Source: Pseudomonas monsensis (GTDB taxonomy: Bacteria > Pseudomonadota > Gammaproteobacteria > Pseudomonadales > Pseudomonadaceae). From it: DNA of 64,000 nucleotides. The notes below the pieces were generated by a model. That model had not been told where the DNA came from and did no database searches. It saw only the letters and a program-made list of their open reading frames with translations. The translations under genes were made by a program, and so were the position numbers. Of this stretch, positions 33,479-42,062 are shown piece by piece. The stretch spans positions 1,801,501 through 1,865,500 of the forward strand of contig NZ_CP077087.1 of NCBI RefSeq assembly GCF_014268495.2, read 5' to 3'. Numbering within the stretch: the first letter of the stretch is position 1; the number at the start of each line of letters is the position of its first letter.

Positions 33479-34551
33479 CCCGCATCCGGCTTCGGCCGTT
33501 CATACCGCGCATTGAAAGCCTGGATGAAACCATTGCGCAAAATCTGCAAGAACGCTTCGAATCCATTGATGTTTTGCTGATGCACGTTGCCACTGAGTTC
33601 GACCTTGGTGGCGAACTGGTTTTTGGCCTGGTTCTTCAGCACGGTTTCCGAGCCGCCGACGATGGCCTCCCAGACTGAGCGGAAGATGCTCTTGTCCTTG
33701 TTTTCCACGTCCTGTTGCCAGTTGAACACTTCGACGTCACGCAGCAGTGGCTTGATGTAGCCGCTGACCTGAGCTTTTTTCGCCTGGGCTTCGATGACCA
33801 CATCGCCGTGGCCGGCGTTGAAATCGAACTTGCCGTAGGCCGAGGCGAAATCGTTCATGCGCTTGAGTTCGATGTCACGGGCACGCAGGCGGAACTGGAA
33901 GTCTTCGAAATTGCTCAGCGGGTCGAAGGTGGCGGTGGTTTCCAATGGTGCATGCCCCAGCAGCAGGGCCTTGCCTTCGAAGCGGGCATCGCGTTTGCCC
34001 TGCTTGTCGACCACGTTGGTCAGGTTGTAGACGCTGGCCTCGACCTGGGTGGCATTCATATTTACCGGTGGGCTTGAGCTGAAGTTGCGGAAGCTGATCT
34101 TGCCGTCGTGGATCTGCACCTCGTCGAGGGTGATCGGCAGCAATTTACTGAGTTGCGCTTGCCAGTCGGTGCCTTTACCGGTCTGGGAGTTCTGCTTGTT
34201 GGCCCCGCCATCGACGAAGTTGACCTCGGGATTGAGGAACTGCACCTGCGCCACCACGGCATGGTCGTACCACAGCGAGTGCCAGCTGACCGCCAGATCA
34301 ATCACGGGTGCGTTGACGAACGGCACCGGTACCTTGCCGTCGACCTTGACGATTTTCAGCCCGTTGATCTTGTACGCGCCGCGCCACAAAGCCAGATCAA
34401 CGTCGGTAATCTGGCCCCGATAATCGCCCATGTCCGCCAGTTTGCCGTTCAGGTAGTCGCGCACCATGTAGGGCAGGGCGATGTGCAGCGCGATCAGCAA
34501 CACAACGACGACGGCAAAAATCCCTAATGGCCAGCTGTAGCGACGTTTCAT
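33475..34551 (-). CDS. DUF748 (AsmA-like) envelope protein
   Basis: The 358-residue protein has an N-terminal membrane anchor (about 5-30, FAVVVVLLIALHIALPYMV) and a long beta-rich periplasmic part with DUF748/AsmA-like features (repeated ITDVDLALWRGAYKINGLKI type strands). Such proteins sit at the inner-membrane/periplasm interface and are thought to help lipid or outer-membrane transport; the specific role is unknown. It converges with the DUF2442-HTH gene. Confidence 0.8.
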   Translation of the reverse strand: MKRRYSWPLGIFAVVVVLLIALHIALPYMVRDYLNGKLADMGDYRGQITDVDLALWRGAYKINGLKIVKVDGKVPVPFVNAPVIDLAVSWHSLWYDHAVVAQVQFLNPEVNFVDGGANKQNSQTGKGTDWQAQLSKLLPITLDEVQIHDGKISFRNFSSSPPVNMNATQVEASVYNLTNVVDKQGKRDARFEGKALLLGHAPLETTATFDPLSNFEDFQFRLRARDIELKRMNDFASAYGKFDFNAGHGDVVIEAQAKKAQVSGYIKPLLRDVEVFNWQQDVENKDKSIFRSVWEAIVGGSETVLKNQAKNQFATKVELSGNVHQQNINGFEAFLQILRNGFIQAFNARYERPKPDAG

Positions 34552-34677
34552 GACGGTAATTCCCTGACGATGTAAGCGATTGACTGTTGTGTGCCGCAGA
34601 CGTTCGACCTGACTGGACTGCGCTGGGCAACAGGCTTACCTTGGGCGTTGAATTCAATGCTGCATAAGGACCCAGCC

Positions 34678-35652
34678 ATGAGCCGTATTTTTGCTGACAA
34701 CGCCCATTCCATCGGCAACACACCGCTGGTGCAGATCAACCGTATCGCGCCGCGCGGCGTCACCATTCTGGCCAAGATCGAGGGGCGTAACCCCGGTTAT
34801 TCGGTCAAGTGCCGGATTGGCGCCAACATGATCTGGGACGCCGAAAGCAGCGGCAAACTCAAGCCGGGGATGACCATTGTCGAGCCGACTTCGGGCAACA
34901 CCGGCATCGGCCTGGCCTTTGTCGCGGCCGCCCGAGGCTACAAGTTGATGCTGACCATGCCGGCCTCGATGAGCATCGAGCGTCGTAAAGTACTCAAGGC
35001 GCTGGGCGCCGAGCTGGTGCTGACCGAACCGGCCAAGGGCATGAAAGGTGCGATCGAGAAGGCCGCCGAAATTGTTGCCAGTGATGCCGACAAGTACTTT
35101 ATGCCTTCGCAGTTCGACAACCCGGCCAATCCGGCGATTCACGAGAAAACCACGGGGCCGGAAATCTGGAACGACACCGATGGCGCAGTCGACGTGTTGG
35201 TGGCTGGTGTCGGGACCGGCGGAACCATCACCGGCGTTTCGCGGTATATCAAGAATACCCAGGGCAAACCGATCCTGTCGGTGGCGGTGGAGCCGGTGTC
35301 CTCGCCAGTGATCAGTCAGGCGCTGGCGGGCGAAGAGATCAAGCCGAGCCCACACAAGATTCAGGGGATTGGTGCCGGTTTCGTGCCGAAGAACCTCGAT
35401 TTGTCGATGGTTGATCGGGTGGAGCAGGTGACCGACGACGAGTCCAAGGCCATGGCGCTGCGATTGATGCAGGAAGAGGGGATTTTGTGCGGTATTTCGT
35501 GCGGCGCGGCCATGGCGGTAGCGGTACGCCTGGCAGAAACACCGGAGATGCAGGGCAAGACCATCGTGGTGATTTTGCCTGACTCCGGCGAGCGCTATCT
35601 GTCGAGCATGTTGTTCAGCGATCTGTTCACCGAACAGGAGAATCAGCAGTAA
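34678..35652 (+). CDS. cysK: Cysteine synthase A (O-acetylserine sulfhydrylase)
   Basis: CysK uses PLP to make cysteine from O-acetylserine and sulfide in the cytoplasm. The 324-residue protein has the PLP lysine K44 in GYSVKCRIG, the asparagine loop PTSGNTGIGLAF, the glycine loop GVGTGGTITGVSRY and the C-terminal PDSGERYLS phosphate grip. ATG 34678 follows TAAGGA; the frame is open 29 codons upstream without family features. The sequence closely matches the CysK rather than the CysM type (SVKCR and GANMIWDAE). Confidence 0.95.
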   Translation: MSRIFADNAHSIGNTPLVQINRIAPRGVTILAKIEGRNPGYSVKCRIGANMIWDAESSGKLKPGMTIVEPTSGNTGIGLAFVAAARGYKLMLTMPASMSIERRKVLKALGAELVLTEPAKGMKGAIEKAAEIVASDADKYFMPSQFDNPANPAIHEKTTGPEIWNDTDGAVDVLVAGVGTGGTITGVSRYIKNTQGKPILSVAVEPVSSPVISQALAGEEIKPSPHKIQGIGAGFVPKNLDLSMVDRVEQVTDDESKAMALRLMQEEGILCGISCGAAMAVAVRLAETPEMQGKTIVVILPDSGERYLSSMLFSDLFTEQENQQ

Positions 35653-35836
35653 ACCCATTGATTCAGGTCAGCCGGGATTCAGGATCGTTATGCTAATAAA
35701 TGCTTTGTTGCGCAATTCTTAACACTGAATCTTGGCTTGGGCGGGTTTTTCCCGAGGCCGGTAGTGTTTATCATGGCCGGCTGCCATGCCGAGTAAAGGG
35801 CCTTGCGCAGCGTTGTCTTTATTCAAGGAGTCGTTG

Positions 35837-36775
35837 ATGACCTTTTCGTTAGCCGCCAAGGTGTTGGTGTTGCTGCTGTTCGTGGGCAGCATCCTCTACG
35901 TGCATTTGCGCGGTCGGGCGCGTTTGCCGGTCCTGCGTCAGTTCGTCAACCACTCGGCGCTGTTCGCTCCGTACAACGCCCTGATGTACCTGTTCTCCGG
36001 TGTGCCGTCCAAACCGTATCTGGATCGCAGCAAGTTCCCGGAGCTGGACGTGCTGCGGGACAACTGGGAAACCATTCGCGACGAAGCCATGCACCTGTTC
36101 GACGAGGGCTATATTCGTGCCGCCGAGAAGAACAACGATGCCGGTTTTGGTTCGTTCTTCAAAAAGGGCTGGAAACGTTTCTACCTCAAGTGGTACGACA
36201 AGCCGCTGCCATCGGCCGAGGCCCTGTGCCCGAAGACCGTGGCGCTGGTCAGTGCGATTCCCAATGTCAAAGGGGCAATGTTCGCGCTGTTGCCGGGTGG
36301 CAGCCACCTGAACCCGCACCGTGATCCGTTTGCCGGCTCCCTGCGGTATCACTTGGGCCTGTCGACGCCAAACTCTGACGATTGCCGGATCTTCGTCGAT
36401 GGTCAGGTCTACGCCTGGCGCGACGGGGAAGACGTGATGTTCGACGAGACCTATGTGCACTGGGTCAAGAACGAAACCGAGAAAACCCGCGTCATTCTGT
36501 TCTGCGACATCGAGCGTCCGTTGAGCAACCGTTTGATGACTCGCATCAACCGCTTCATCAGCGGCTGGCTGGGGCGCGCAACAGCACCCCAGAACCTTGA
36601 CGACGAGCGTGTTGGCGGCATCAACCAGGCCTACGCCTGGAGCAAAAACTTCAGCGACAGGTTCAGTGGGGTGGTCAAACAGTGGAAACGCCGTAATCCC
36701 AAGGCCTACCGCATCATGCGCCCGATTTTGGCGGTGGTGGTGCTGACATTGCTGGGGTATTGGCTGTTTGGTTGA
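35837..36775 (+). CDS. lpxO: Lipid A 2-hydroxylase, LpxO family
   Basis: LpxO hydroxylates an acyl chain of lipid A using iron and 2-oxoglutarate. The 312-residue protein has an N-terminal membrane anchor (about 5-25), the aspartyl/asparaginyl beta-hydroxylase-type iron motif LNPHRDPFAG with a later VHWVKNETEKTRVILFCD (His and Arg for 2-oxoglutarate), and a second hydrophobic helix at the C-terminus (about 293-310). ATG 35837 follows AAGGAG. A shared terminator follows the gene. Together with eptA it shapes lipid A in this strain. Confidence 0.9.
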   Translation: MTFSLAAKVLVLLLFVGSILYVHLRGRARLPVLRQFVNHSALFAPYNALMYLFSGVPSKPYLDRSKFPELDVLRDNWETIRDEAMHLFDEGYIRAAEKNNDAGFGSFFKKGWKRFYLKWYDKPLPSAEALCPKTVALVSAIPNVKGAMFALLPGGSHLNPHRDPFAGSLRYHLGLSTPNSDDCRIFVDGQVYAWRDGEDVMFDETYVHWVKNETEKTRVILFCDIERPLSNRLMTRINRFISGWLGRATAPQNLDDERVGGINQAYAWSKNFSDRFSGVVKQWKRRNPKAYRIMRPILAVVVLTLLGYWLFG

Positions 36776-36792
36776 GGCTGAACGCAATCACA

Positions 36793-36823
36793 AAAAAAAC
36801 CGCTCCTTGTGAGCGGTTTTTTC
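36793..36823. terminator. Bidirectional terminator between lpxO and the small peptide gene
   Basis: ACCGCTC and GAGCGGT pair around CTTGT with an A-run on the left (AAAAAAAA) and a T-run on the right (TTTTTT). It lies just after the lpxO stop and overlaps the end of the leftward small gene, so it can end both transcripts. Confidence 0.9.
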
Positions 36824-36995
36824 ATGAGGCGAAGGTGAATGAGGCGCCGGCGAGAACACCTCCCGGCTCCTCACTGGCGGGCTTTGCCAATGCTTCTGTA
36901 ATTCGGCGCAACTCTTTTTCAGACAACTCCCCAGAACAGCGCTTGCTGTTGGTCGATTTGACGTCTGGCGCTTTGCTTTCTACGAGATTTTTCAT
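36822..36995 (-). CDS. Small 57-residue protein of unknown function (leader-peptide-like)
   Basis: ATG 36995 (MKNLVESK) follows a strong CGGAGG site 4 nt away, better than the earlier in-frame start at 37016. The product is hydrophilic, with SGELSEKELRRITEALA in the middle, which resembles the LSxxELxxI pattern of RiPP/bacteriocin leader peptides, although a double-glycine cleavage site is not present. The tail reads EEPGGVLAGASFTFAS. It lies 43 nt after the GNAT-like gene in lower-GC DNA. No family is recognised. Confidence 0.55.
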   Translation of the reverse strand: MKNLVESKAPDVKSTNSKRCSGELSEKELRRITEALAKPASEEPGGVLAGASFTFAS

Positions 36996-37038
36996 GGCGC
37001 CTCCGAAATTGATCATTAAATGAGCAGTTGAGCTGATA

Positions 37039-37578
37039 CTAGACGTAGTCGACAGGCATCACAAGCCGCCCCTCTGAGTCGAAATCGAAACCCAGTTGCC
37101 GGTAGAGAGGAATAACCCCTGCTAGAGGCTCCTGAATTTCGATCTGCTCACTGCCAATGATTCGCGCGAAGTGAGTAACAGCTGTCAGGGCAAACGTCGC
37201 GATCCGACTCTTGAGCGGGTGATCGTTGCCAGGCTTGCCTTCCAGTCGCACGATTTTCACGCGTAACCGACTCTGATTCGGGTTTGCAAAGCACAGCCCG
37301 CAGAGCTCATGGTCAAACCAGATAGCCAAATCAAAACCCATCGGTTCTCTGGATTTCCACCTGACAATTTCTTGCCATGAAAAATGAGGGTCGAGCCATT
37401 CTTCATAGGCATTCAGAGCCAGCGCATCGACAGCTTCAAATCGGACTCTGGAGTGGTCGACATCGACGATCCCCTTCTGCTGCAAATCTTTCTGTAGTTT
37501 TGCAAAAGTATTGGCCGCCTGCTTCCTCGCCTCTGACCGATACCACTGATACCGCAAATTCGTCCGTTCCCTTGGCAT
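37039..37578 (-). CDS. GNAT-like N-acetyltransferase-fold protein, substrate unknown
   Basis: The 179-residue protein has a divergent GNAT-like C-terminal half: LCGLCFANPN (beta 4 area), VKIVRLEGKPG, and the typical end EIQEPLAGVIPLYRQLGFDFD (acceptor side). The canonical acetyl-CoA QxxGxG loop is not obvious; the matching region reads GNDHPLKSRIA. The N-terminus (about 1-60) is helical and charged. GC is near 50% here, below the window average. It precedes the small peptide gene in the same direction. The ribosome site before ATG 37578 is weak. Confidence 0.6.
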   Translation of the reverse strand: MPRERTNLRYQWYRSEARKQAANTFAKLQKDLQQKGIVDVDHSRVRFEAVDALALNAYEEWLDPHFSWQEIVRWKSREPMGFDLAIWFDHELCGLCFANPNQSRLRVKIVRLEGKPGNDHPLKSRIATFALTAVTHFARIIGSEQIEIQEPLAGVIPLYRQLGFDFDSEGRLVMPVDYV

Positions 37579-37682
37579 GTAATTTCGAGCATTCCCTGTC
37601 TCCCCATCAATGGGCCTATCCGTTGCTCATCAGCCTATGTGCCTGCCTTCGAGCTGTCCCTGCTGGCCCTTTGTACAAATCG

Positions 37683-37712
37683 TTGCAATCCATGTTCCGC
37701 GCTGGTTATAGT
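37683..37712 (+). promoter_or_regulatory. Sigma-70-like promoter of the leader unit before the EamA gene
   Basis: TTGCAA (37683-37688) and TATAGT (37707-37712) are spaced 18 nt apart. The predicted start at about 37719-37721 coincides with a GTG codon and with the first base of the hairpin at 37721. Confidence 0.55.
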
Positions 37713-37720
37713 CGGCGCTC

Positions 37721-37738
37721 GTGAATCAGGCGATTCAC
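37721..37738 (+). other. Perfect inverted repeat at the predicted transcript start
   Basis: GTGAATC-AGGC-GATTCAC would form a 7-bp hairpin at the very 5' end of the transcript or serve as an operator at +1. It overlaps the possible leaderless GTG start. Confidence 0.55.
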
Positions 37739-37933
37739 CTTCCAGACCCTCAACAAAGATCAGCCCCGATGCCTGCATCCCTCATCAACGCGGTAGTCGA
37801 TTCAGCGGTCAACGCTGGCGTCGTGCCGTGCGGGAATCAGCAGCCTGGGCAGATCAGTCATTACCCTCCACCTGTCAGTAGCACGCCGGTGTGCGCAGTC
37901 GTATCACCGCCGGGCGTTGGCGTTTCGGGCTGA
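37721..37933 (+). CDS. Possible small leader peptide (70 or 54 residues) before the EamA gene
   Basis: An open frame of 70 codons starts at GTG 37721 (leaderless), or of 54 codons at ATG 37769 (MPASLINA). The product has no hydrophobic helix and contains YPPPVSS and VSPPGVGVSG proline clusters, known types of slow-translation sequence. Whether it is translated is unknown; the transcript could instead be a small RNA. It ends 33 nt before the terminator's A-tract. Confidence 0.35.
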   Translation: MNQAIHLPDPQQRSAPMPASLINAVVDSAVNAGVVPCGNQQPGQISHYPPPVSSTPVCAVVSPPGVGVSG

Positions 37934-37966
37934 TCGGCATTCTCTGCTGACCCCTGCGCCCGCCAG

Positions 37967-38007
37967 AAAAACCTACTGAACTTCAGCTTCGGCTGAGTTG
38001 GCTTTTT
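37967..38007 (+). terminator. Terminator/attenuator directly upstream of the EamA gene
   Basis: AACTTCAGC pairs with GCTGAGTT (one T bulged) around a UUCG tetraloop, extended by AAAAACC and GGCTTTTT. It ends 21 nt before the EamA ATG at 38029 (site AGGTGG, 38018-38023), leaving no room for another promoter. Expression of the EamA gene therefore seems to need read-through. Confidence 0.65.
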
Positions 38008-38028
38008 GCCTGACTACAGGTGGTATTC

Positions 38029-38892
38029 ATGTTTGTCCTTTCGAAAAAAACCGTGCTCGCGGCGACGTCCACGAGCCTGTTCGTTCTGCTGTGGAGCAGC
38101 GGGGCGATCTTCTCCAAATGGGGCCTGGCCCATGCGTCACCCTTCGCCTTTCTGCTGATTCGCTTTGTGATTGCCCTGTGCGGGCTGTTGCTGCTGGCGC
38201 CGTTGCTCAAGTTGAAGCTGCCCAAGGGCGGCAGGCCGATGCTCTATGCAATCGCCACCGGGGTGGTGCTGTTGGGGGCTTATCAGATTTTCTATCTGCT
38301 GGCCCTTAACACCCGAATCACTCCGGGAGTGATGGCGACCATCATGGGCGTGCAGCCGATTCTCACCGTTGTATTGATGGAGCGGCAGCGCTCGGCGAGC
38401 CGCCTGTTCGGGCTGACGCTGGGGCTGGCAGGGCTGATCATGGTGGTGTTTCAAGGGATCGGTCTGGCCGGTATGTCCTGGGCCGGGATGCTCTTCGGTC
38501 TGCTGGCGCTGGCGAGCATGACACTGGGCTCGATCATGCAGAAAGGCATCACTGACAATCCCCTCGGCACGCTGCCGGTGCAATACCTGGCCGGGCTGTT
38601 GCTGTGCGGGATCTTCGTGCCGTTCCAGCCGTTTCATTTCGAACACAGCGCAGGGTTTATCGTGCCGGTGTTGTGGATGGGCCTGGTGGTGTCGGTGCTG
38701 GCGACGCTGTTGCTGTATCGCCTGATCGCGCGGGGCAATCTGGTGAATGTCACCAGCCTGTTTTATCTGGTGCCGGCGGTGACAGCGGTGATGGACTATC
38801 TGATCTTCGGTAATCGTCTGGCCGCGTTGAGCGTGTTGGGGATGCTGTTGATCATTGTCGGTCTGGCGTTTGTGTTCCGTAAATCCAGCTGA
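38029..38892 (+). CDS. EamA/DMT-family transporter
   Basis: The 287-residue protein has ten predicted membrane helices in two EamA repeats, with LLWSSGAIFSKWGLAHASPF near the start, typical of the drug/metabolite transporter superfamily. It is likely an exporter of amino acids or other metabolites; the substrate is unknown. ATG 38029 follows AGGTGG with a 5-nt gap. A terminator immediately upstream suggests attenuation control. Confidence 0.85.
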   Translation: MFVLSKKTVLAATSTSLFVLLWSSGAIFSKWGLAHASPFAFLLIRFVIALCGLLLLAPLLKLKLPKGGRPMLYAIATGVVLLGAYQIFYLLALNTRITPGVMATIMGVQPILTVVLMERQRSASRLFGLTLGLAGLIMVVFQGIGLAGMSWAGMLFGLLALASMTLGSIMQKGITDNPLGTLPVQYLAGLLLCGIFVPFQPFHFEHSAGFIVPVLWMGLVVSVLATLLLYRLIARGNLVNVTSLFYLVPAVTAVMDYLIFGNRLAALSVLGMLLIIVGLAFVFRKSS

Positions 38893-38924
38893 TAGCCAGT
38901 TGAGGTGGCGGCTGTTCGGTCGCC

Positions 38925-39014
38925 ATCGCGGGTAAGCCCGCTCCCACAGGGTTTTGTGTCGAGCCGCAGGATGTGGACGACATCAATCACTGTGGGAGCA
39001 GGCTTGCCCGCGAA
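38925..39014. repeat. REPIN-like inverted repeat (GCGGGCTTGCCCGCGA variant)
   Basis: ATCGCGGGTAAGCCCGCTCC and its inverse GGAGCAGGCTTGCCCGCGA flank a 40-nt loop between the two convergent EamA genes. Confidence 0.85.
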
Positions 39015-39021
39015 GACTGAA

Positions 39022-39930
39022 TCAGCGAGCCGCCACCTCGGCAGGCTTCACCACCGCAGGCTTCAACACCAGCCACAACGCCAAGGCAATCAACACCCCG
39101 CCATACAGGTGCGCCATCGACAGCGGCTCATCCAGCAACAATGCGCCCCACAGCACGCCGAACGCCGGAATCATGAAGGTTACGGTCATTGACTTCACCG
39201 GGCCAATCGAGCTGAGCAGGCGGAAGTAAATGATGTAGGCGAATGCCGTGCAACCCAGGCCCAGGCCGAGCAGCGACAGCCAGACATTCCAGCCACCCCA
39301 GCTTGCCGGTGGCGCAGTGATGACGCTGTAGCCGAACAGCGGCAAGAGAAACAATGAGGCACCGAGCATGCTGCCCACGGCCGACAGTCGGCTGTCGAGC
39401 CCACCGGTATGGTCCAGCCAGCGACGGGTGAGGAATCCGGCAAAGCCGTAGCAGGTGGTCGCGAGCAGGCAGGCGAGGGCGCCCATCAACAATTCCAGGT
39501 CGAAGGCCACGGGCCCTGCGCGGGTGAGCACGCCGACACCGAACAATCCCAGGAACACGCCCGTCAGTTTGGCGACGGTGAGCCTCTCGCTGAAGAACAA
39601 GCCGCCAATCAATACGCCCATCAGCGGCGTGGTGGCGTTGAAGATCGCCGAATAACCCGCGGGCAACACTTGCGCCGCGACCGAATACAGGGTCGCCGGA
39701 ATGCCCGAGTTGATCACCCCCAGCAACATCACGGTTTTCAGCTTGCCCTTGAAATCCCAGTTGATACGCATCAGGCCGAGAATCACCAGCAGCCCGACAG
39801 CCGCAATCGACACCCGAAAGAATGCCGTCGGAATCGTGCCGATCACCGGCGCAATAATGCGCATGAACAGGAAGCTCGCACCCCAGATGGCGGCCAGCGA
39901 CAGCATGCGGAAAATATCGACAGGGCTCAC
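39022..39930 (-). CDS. EamA/DMT-family transporter
   Basis: The 302-residue protein has ten membrane helices in two EamA repeats (LAAIWGASFLFMRI and later GCTAFAYIIYFRLLSSIG). The start is GTG 39930 (MSPVDIFRML), 7 nt after AAGGAAGGAG. It converges with the other EamA gene and is only distantly similar to it by eye, so the two are not a recent duplication. Substrate unknown. Confidence 0.85.
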   Translation of the reverse strand: MSPVDIFRMLSLAAIWGASFLFMRIIAPVIGTIPTAFFRVSIAAVGLLVILGLMRINWDFKGKLKTVMLLGVINSGIPATLYSVAAQVLPAGYSAIFNATTPLMGVLIGGLFFSERLTVAKLTGVFLGLFGVGVLTRAGPVAFDLELLMGALACLLATTCYGFAGFLTRRWLDHTGGLDSRLSAVGSMLGASLFLLPLFGYSVITAPPASWGGWNVWLSLLGLGLGCTAFAYIIYFRLLSSIGPVKSMTVTFMIPAFGVLWGALLLDEPLSMAHLYGGVLIALALWLVLKPAVVKPAEVAAR

Positions 39931-40015
39931 GACAACACTCCTTCCTTGATCGGGACGAGAGTGTTGCCGAGCGCCCCGGCGATGGCAACCGCTATCGGGG
40001 CATTTAATTTTTCCC

Positions 40016-41641
40016 TCAGATCACGAAGCGCGTGACCAGACCATTGAGGTCTACCGCCAGCCGCGACAGCTCCTGGCTGGCGGCCGACGTCTGGGTGGCG
40101 CCGGCCGCGGTTTGCGTCGAGAGATCGCGGATGCTGACCAGATTCTGGTCGACCTCGCGCGCCACCAGCGCCTGCTGTTCGGCGGCGCTGGCGATCACCA
40201 GATTGCGCTGGTTGATTTGCCCAATCGACGCGGTGATCTTCTCCAGTGCCTGCCCGGCGCTGTTGGCCCGACGCAGGGTGTGACTGGCCTGCTCGGCGCT
40301 GCTTTGCAACGCGCCGACCGTCGCGCCGGTGCCGTGCTGGATGCTGCTGATCATCAACTCGATTTCTTCGGTGGAGTTCTGCGTACGCTGCGCCAGCGAG
40401 CGCACTTCATCGGCGACCACGGCAAAACCGCGCCCGGCCTCACCGGCCCGCGCAGCCTCGATGGCGGCGTTGAGCGCCAGCAGGTTGGTCTGCCCGGCGA
40501 TCCCGCGAATCACCTCCAGCACCTTACTGATGTCCTGGGCCTGGGTGGCGAGGCCTTCGGCCTGTTCCGAGGCACCGAGCACGGTGGTGACCAGTTCTTG
40601 AATCGAACGGATGGTTTCACTGACCTGGACGTGGCCATGCTTGCTGTCTTCGTTCGACGCTTCGGAAGCCTCGGCACTGGACACGGCGTTGGCGGCGACT
40701 TCATCCACAGCTGTGCTCATCTCGGTGACGGCGGTGGCGGCCTGTTCGATCTGGTCATTCTGCTGTTGCAGGCCGCGGGTGCTTTGTTCCATCACCGAGC
40801 TCATTTCTTCGGCGGCGGAGGCCAGTTGCTGCGCCGACTCGCTGATGCCGCGAATGGTCGAGCGCAGATTGCCCTGCATTTGCGCGAGGGCATCGAGCAA
40901 TTGCGCGGCCTCATCGCGACCGCTGCTGACGATCTCGCCGCTGAGGTCGCCGGCGGCGATGCGCTGGGCCACCTTCAGCGCCTGATTGATCGGCGTAGTA
41001 ATGCTGCGGGTCAGCTGCCACGCCAGCAACAGCGTGGCAATCAACGCGGTGACGATAATCGTCGCAACGATCCACAGCGCCCGCTGGTACATGTCGGCGG
41101 CGGCCTCGGCGGCGGCGTCGGCACCTTGCTGGTTGAGGCTGATCATCTGCTCCAGGGTTGTGTCGAGCACTCTGCCCTGTGGCGCCAGATCATTGTTCAA
41201 ACGGGTGTAGGCCTGTTCAGTTTGCCCGGCGTCGATCTGGCTGATGATCTGGTCGAGGATGCTCATGTACTTGCCGATGTCGGCACTCAAGCCTGCGAGC
41301 ATGCCCCGTTCCTGATCGCTGGTGAGCAAGGCTTCATGGTCTTTGAGACGCTTGAGCAATTCTTCGCGCTGCACCTTGATCAGGCCTTTGCTTCTGTCAC
41401 GCACGGCTGGCTGGGTGCTGGTGATCAGGCGCAGGGATTCGAGGCGGATGCTGGCAATGTTCGCGGCGGCGTCATGAATGCTTTCGATGCTCGGCATCCA
41501 CGACTCTTCGATGACCGCAGCGCTTTCACGCAGAGTTTTCATCTGACCCAGGCCAAACAGGCCGACGATCACCAACAGACTGGCCAGCACGGCAAAACTC
41601 AAACCGGCGCGCAAACCGATGCGCAGATTGCGGATAGACAT
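40016..41641 (-). CDS. Methyl-accepting chemotaxis protein
   Basis: The 541-residue chemoreceptor has an N-terminal membrane helix (about 10-32), a periplasmic four-helix-bundle sensor (about 35-185), a second membrane helix (190-210), a HAMP region (TRSITTPINQALKVAQRIAAGDLS) and a long signalling coiled coil whose tip reads EVIRGIAGQTNLLALNAAIEAARAGE, split as IRGIAGQTNLLAL and NAAIEAARAGEAGRG. It signals to CheA/CheW. The ligand is unknown. ATG 41641 is used; the open frame upstream lacks coding features. Confidence 0.92.
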   Translation of the reverse strand: MSIRNLRIGLRAGLSFAVLASLLVIVGLFGLGQMKTLRESAAVIEESWMPSIESIHDAAANIASIRLESLRLITSTQPAVRDRSKGLIKVQREELLKRLKDHEALLTSDQERGMLAGLSADIGKYMSILDQIISQIDAGQTEQAYTRLNNDLAPQGRVLDTTLEQMISLNQQGADAAAEAAADMYQRALWIVATIIVTALIATLLLAWQLTRSITTPINQALKVAQRIAAGDLSGEIVSSGRDEAAQLLDALAQMQGNLRSTIRGISESAQQLASAAEEMSSVMEQSTRGLQQQNDQIEQAATAVTEMSTAVDEVAANAVSSAEASEASNEDSKHGHVQVSETIRSIQELVTTVLGASEQAEGLATQAQDISKVLEVIRGIAGQTNLLALNAAIEAARAGEAGRGFAVVADEVRSLAQRTQNSTEEIELMISSIQHGTGATVGALQSSAEQASHTLRRANSAGQALEKITASIGQINQRNLVIASAAEQQALVAREVDQNLVSIRDLSTQTAAGATQTSAASQELSRLAVDLNGLVTRFVI

Positions 41642-42062
41642 CAATGTGCTCCTTGATCTTTGGGGGGGAGAGGTCGTCCCCGTCAGTCGAGGATCTTGTT
41701 GTGAAGAGGGTGATGGCGGCCTGTATATCAAAGTGCCACTATTTTGGTAAGACCAATCTGCGCACGTCATGCCGAGTGTTGCTGCAGCATGAATAACAGA
41801 GGAAGAGATGCAGGCTAGAGCGCTGGGGCGGCTATTGGATCCGCAAGCCAATGAATACGCGGCTCCGCGCCACGTGGTTGGCGGGCGTTGTGCGCGACTG
41901 GTCGGTGGCTTTGCTGACCGAACGGTCGACTAAAAAACTTTGATAAAAACTGTGTTGTTGTACAACCCTGCCGCGCATTTGGCAGAAATTGCACTTCTCC
42001 TGCCGGTGCATCCATGGCTAAGCTCTGGCACGGATTCCCACTTGCACGCCGAGGTCCCATCT
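41642..42062. other. Intergenic region between the divergent chemoreceptor and aceK
   Basis: The 421 nt hold no convincing gene. A perfect 10-nt palindrome GTTGTACAAC lies at 41957-41966, about 97 nt before the aceK ATG, and the surrounding 41930-41970 stretch is AT-richer, a likely promoter zone for aceK. No flagellar-type promoter was recognised for the chemoreceptor. Confidence 0.6.

Larger units (their letters stand above)
37579..38028. other. Intergenic region with a short independent transcription unit
   Basis: The first 100 nt form the upstream region of the leftward GNAT-like gene. A rightward promoter (37683-37712), a 5' hairpin, a small frame (37721-37933) and a terminator (37967-38007) fill the rest, ending 21 nt before the EamA ATG. 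All are listed separately. Confidence 0.65.

Noticed and set aside
37639..37881. Alternative 80-codon rightward frame in the leader region
   Set aside because: It starts before the predicted promoter at 37683-37712 and has no ribosome site.
40112..41656. Open frame of about 514 codons opposite the chemoreceptor
   Set aside because: It is antisense to a well-supported methyl-accepting protein; the translation is low-complexity Gly/Asp/His-rich.
41815..42060. 81-codon leftward frame upstream of aceK
   Set aside because: It has no ribosome site and no recognisable pattern, and it lies in the likely promoter zone of aceK.
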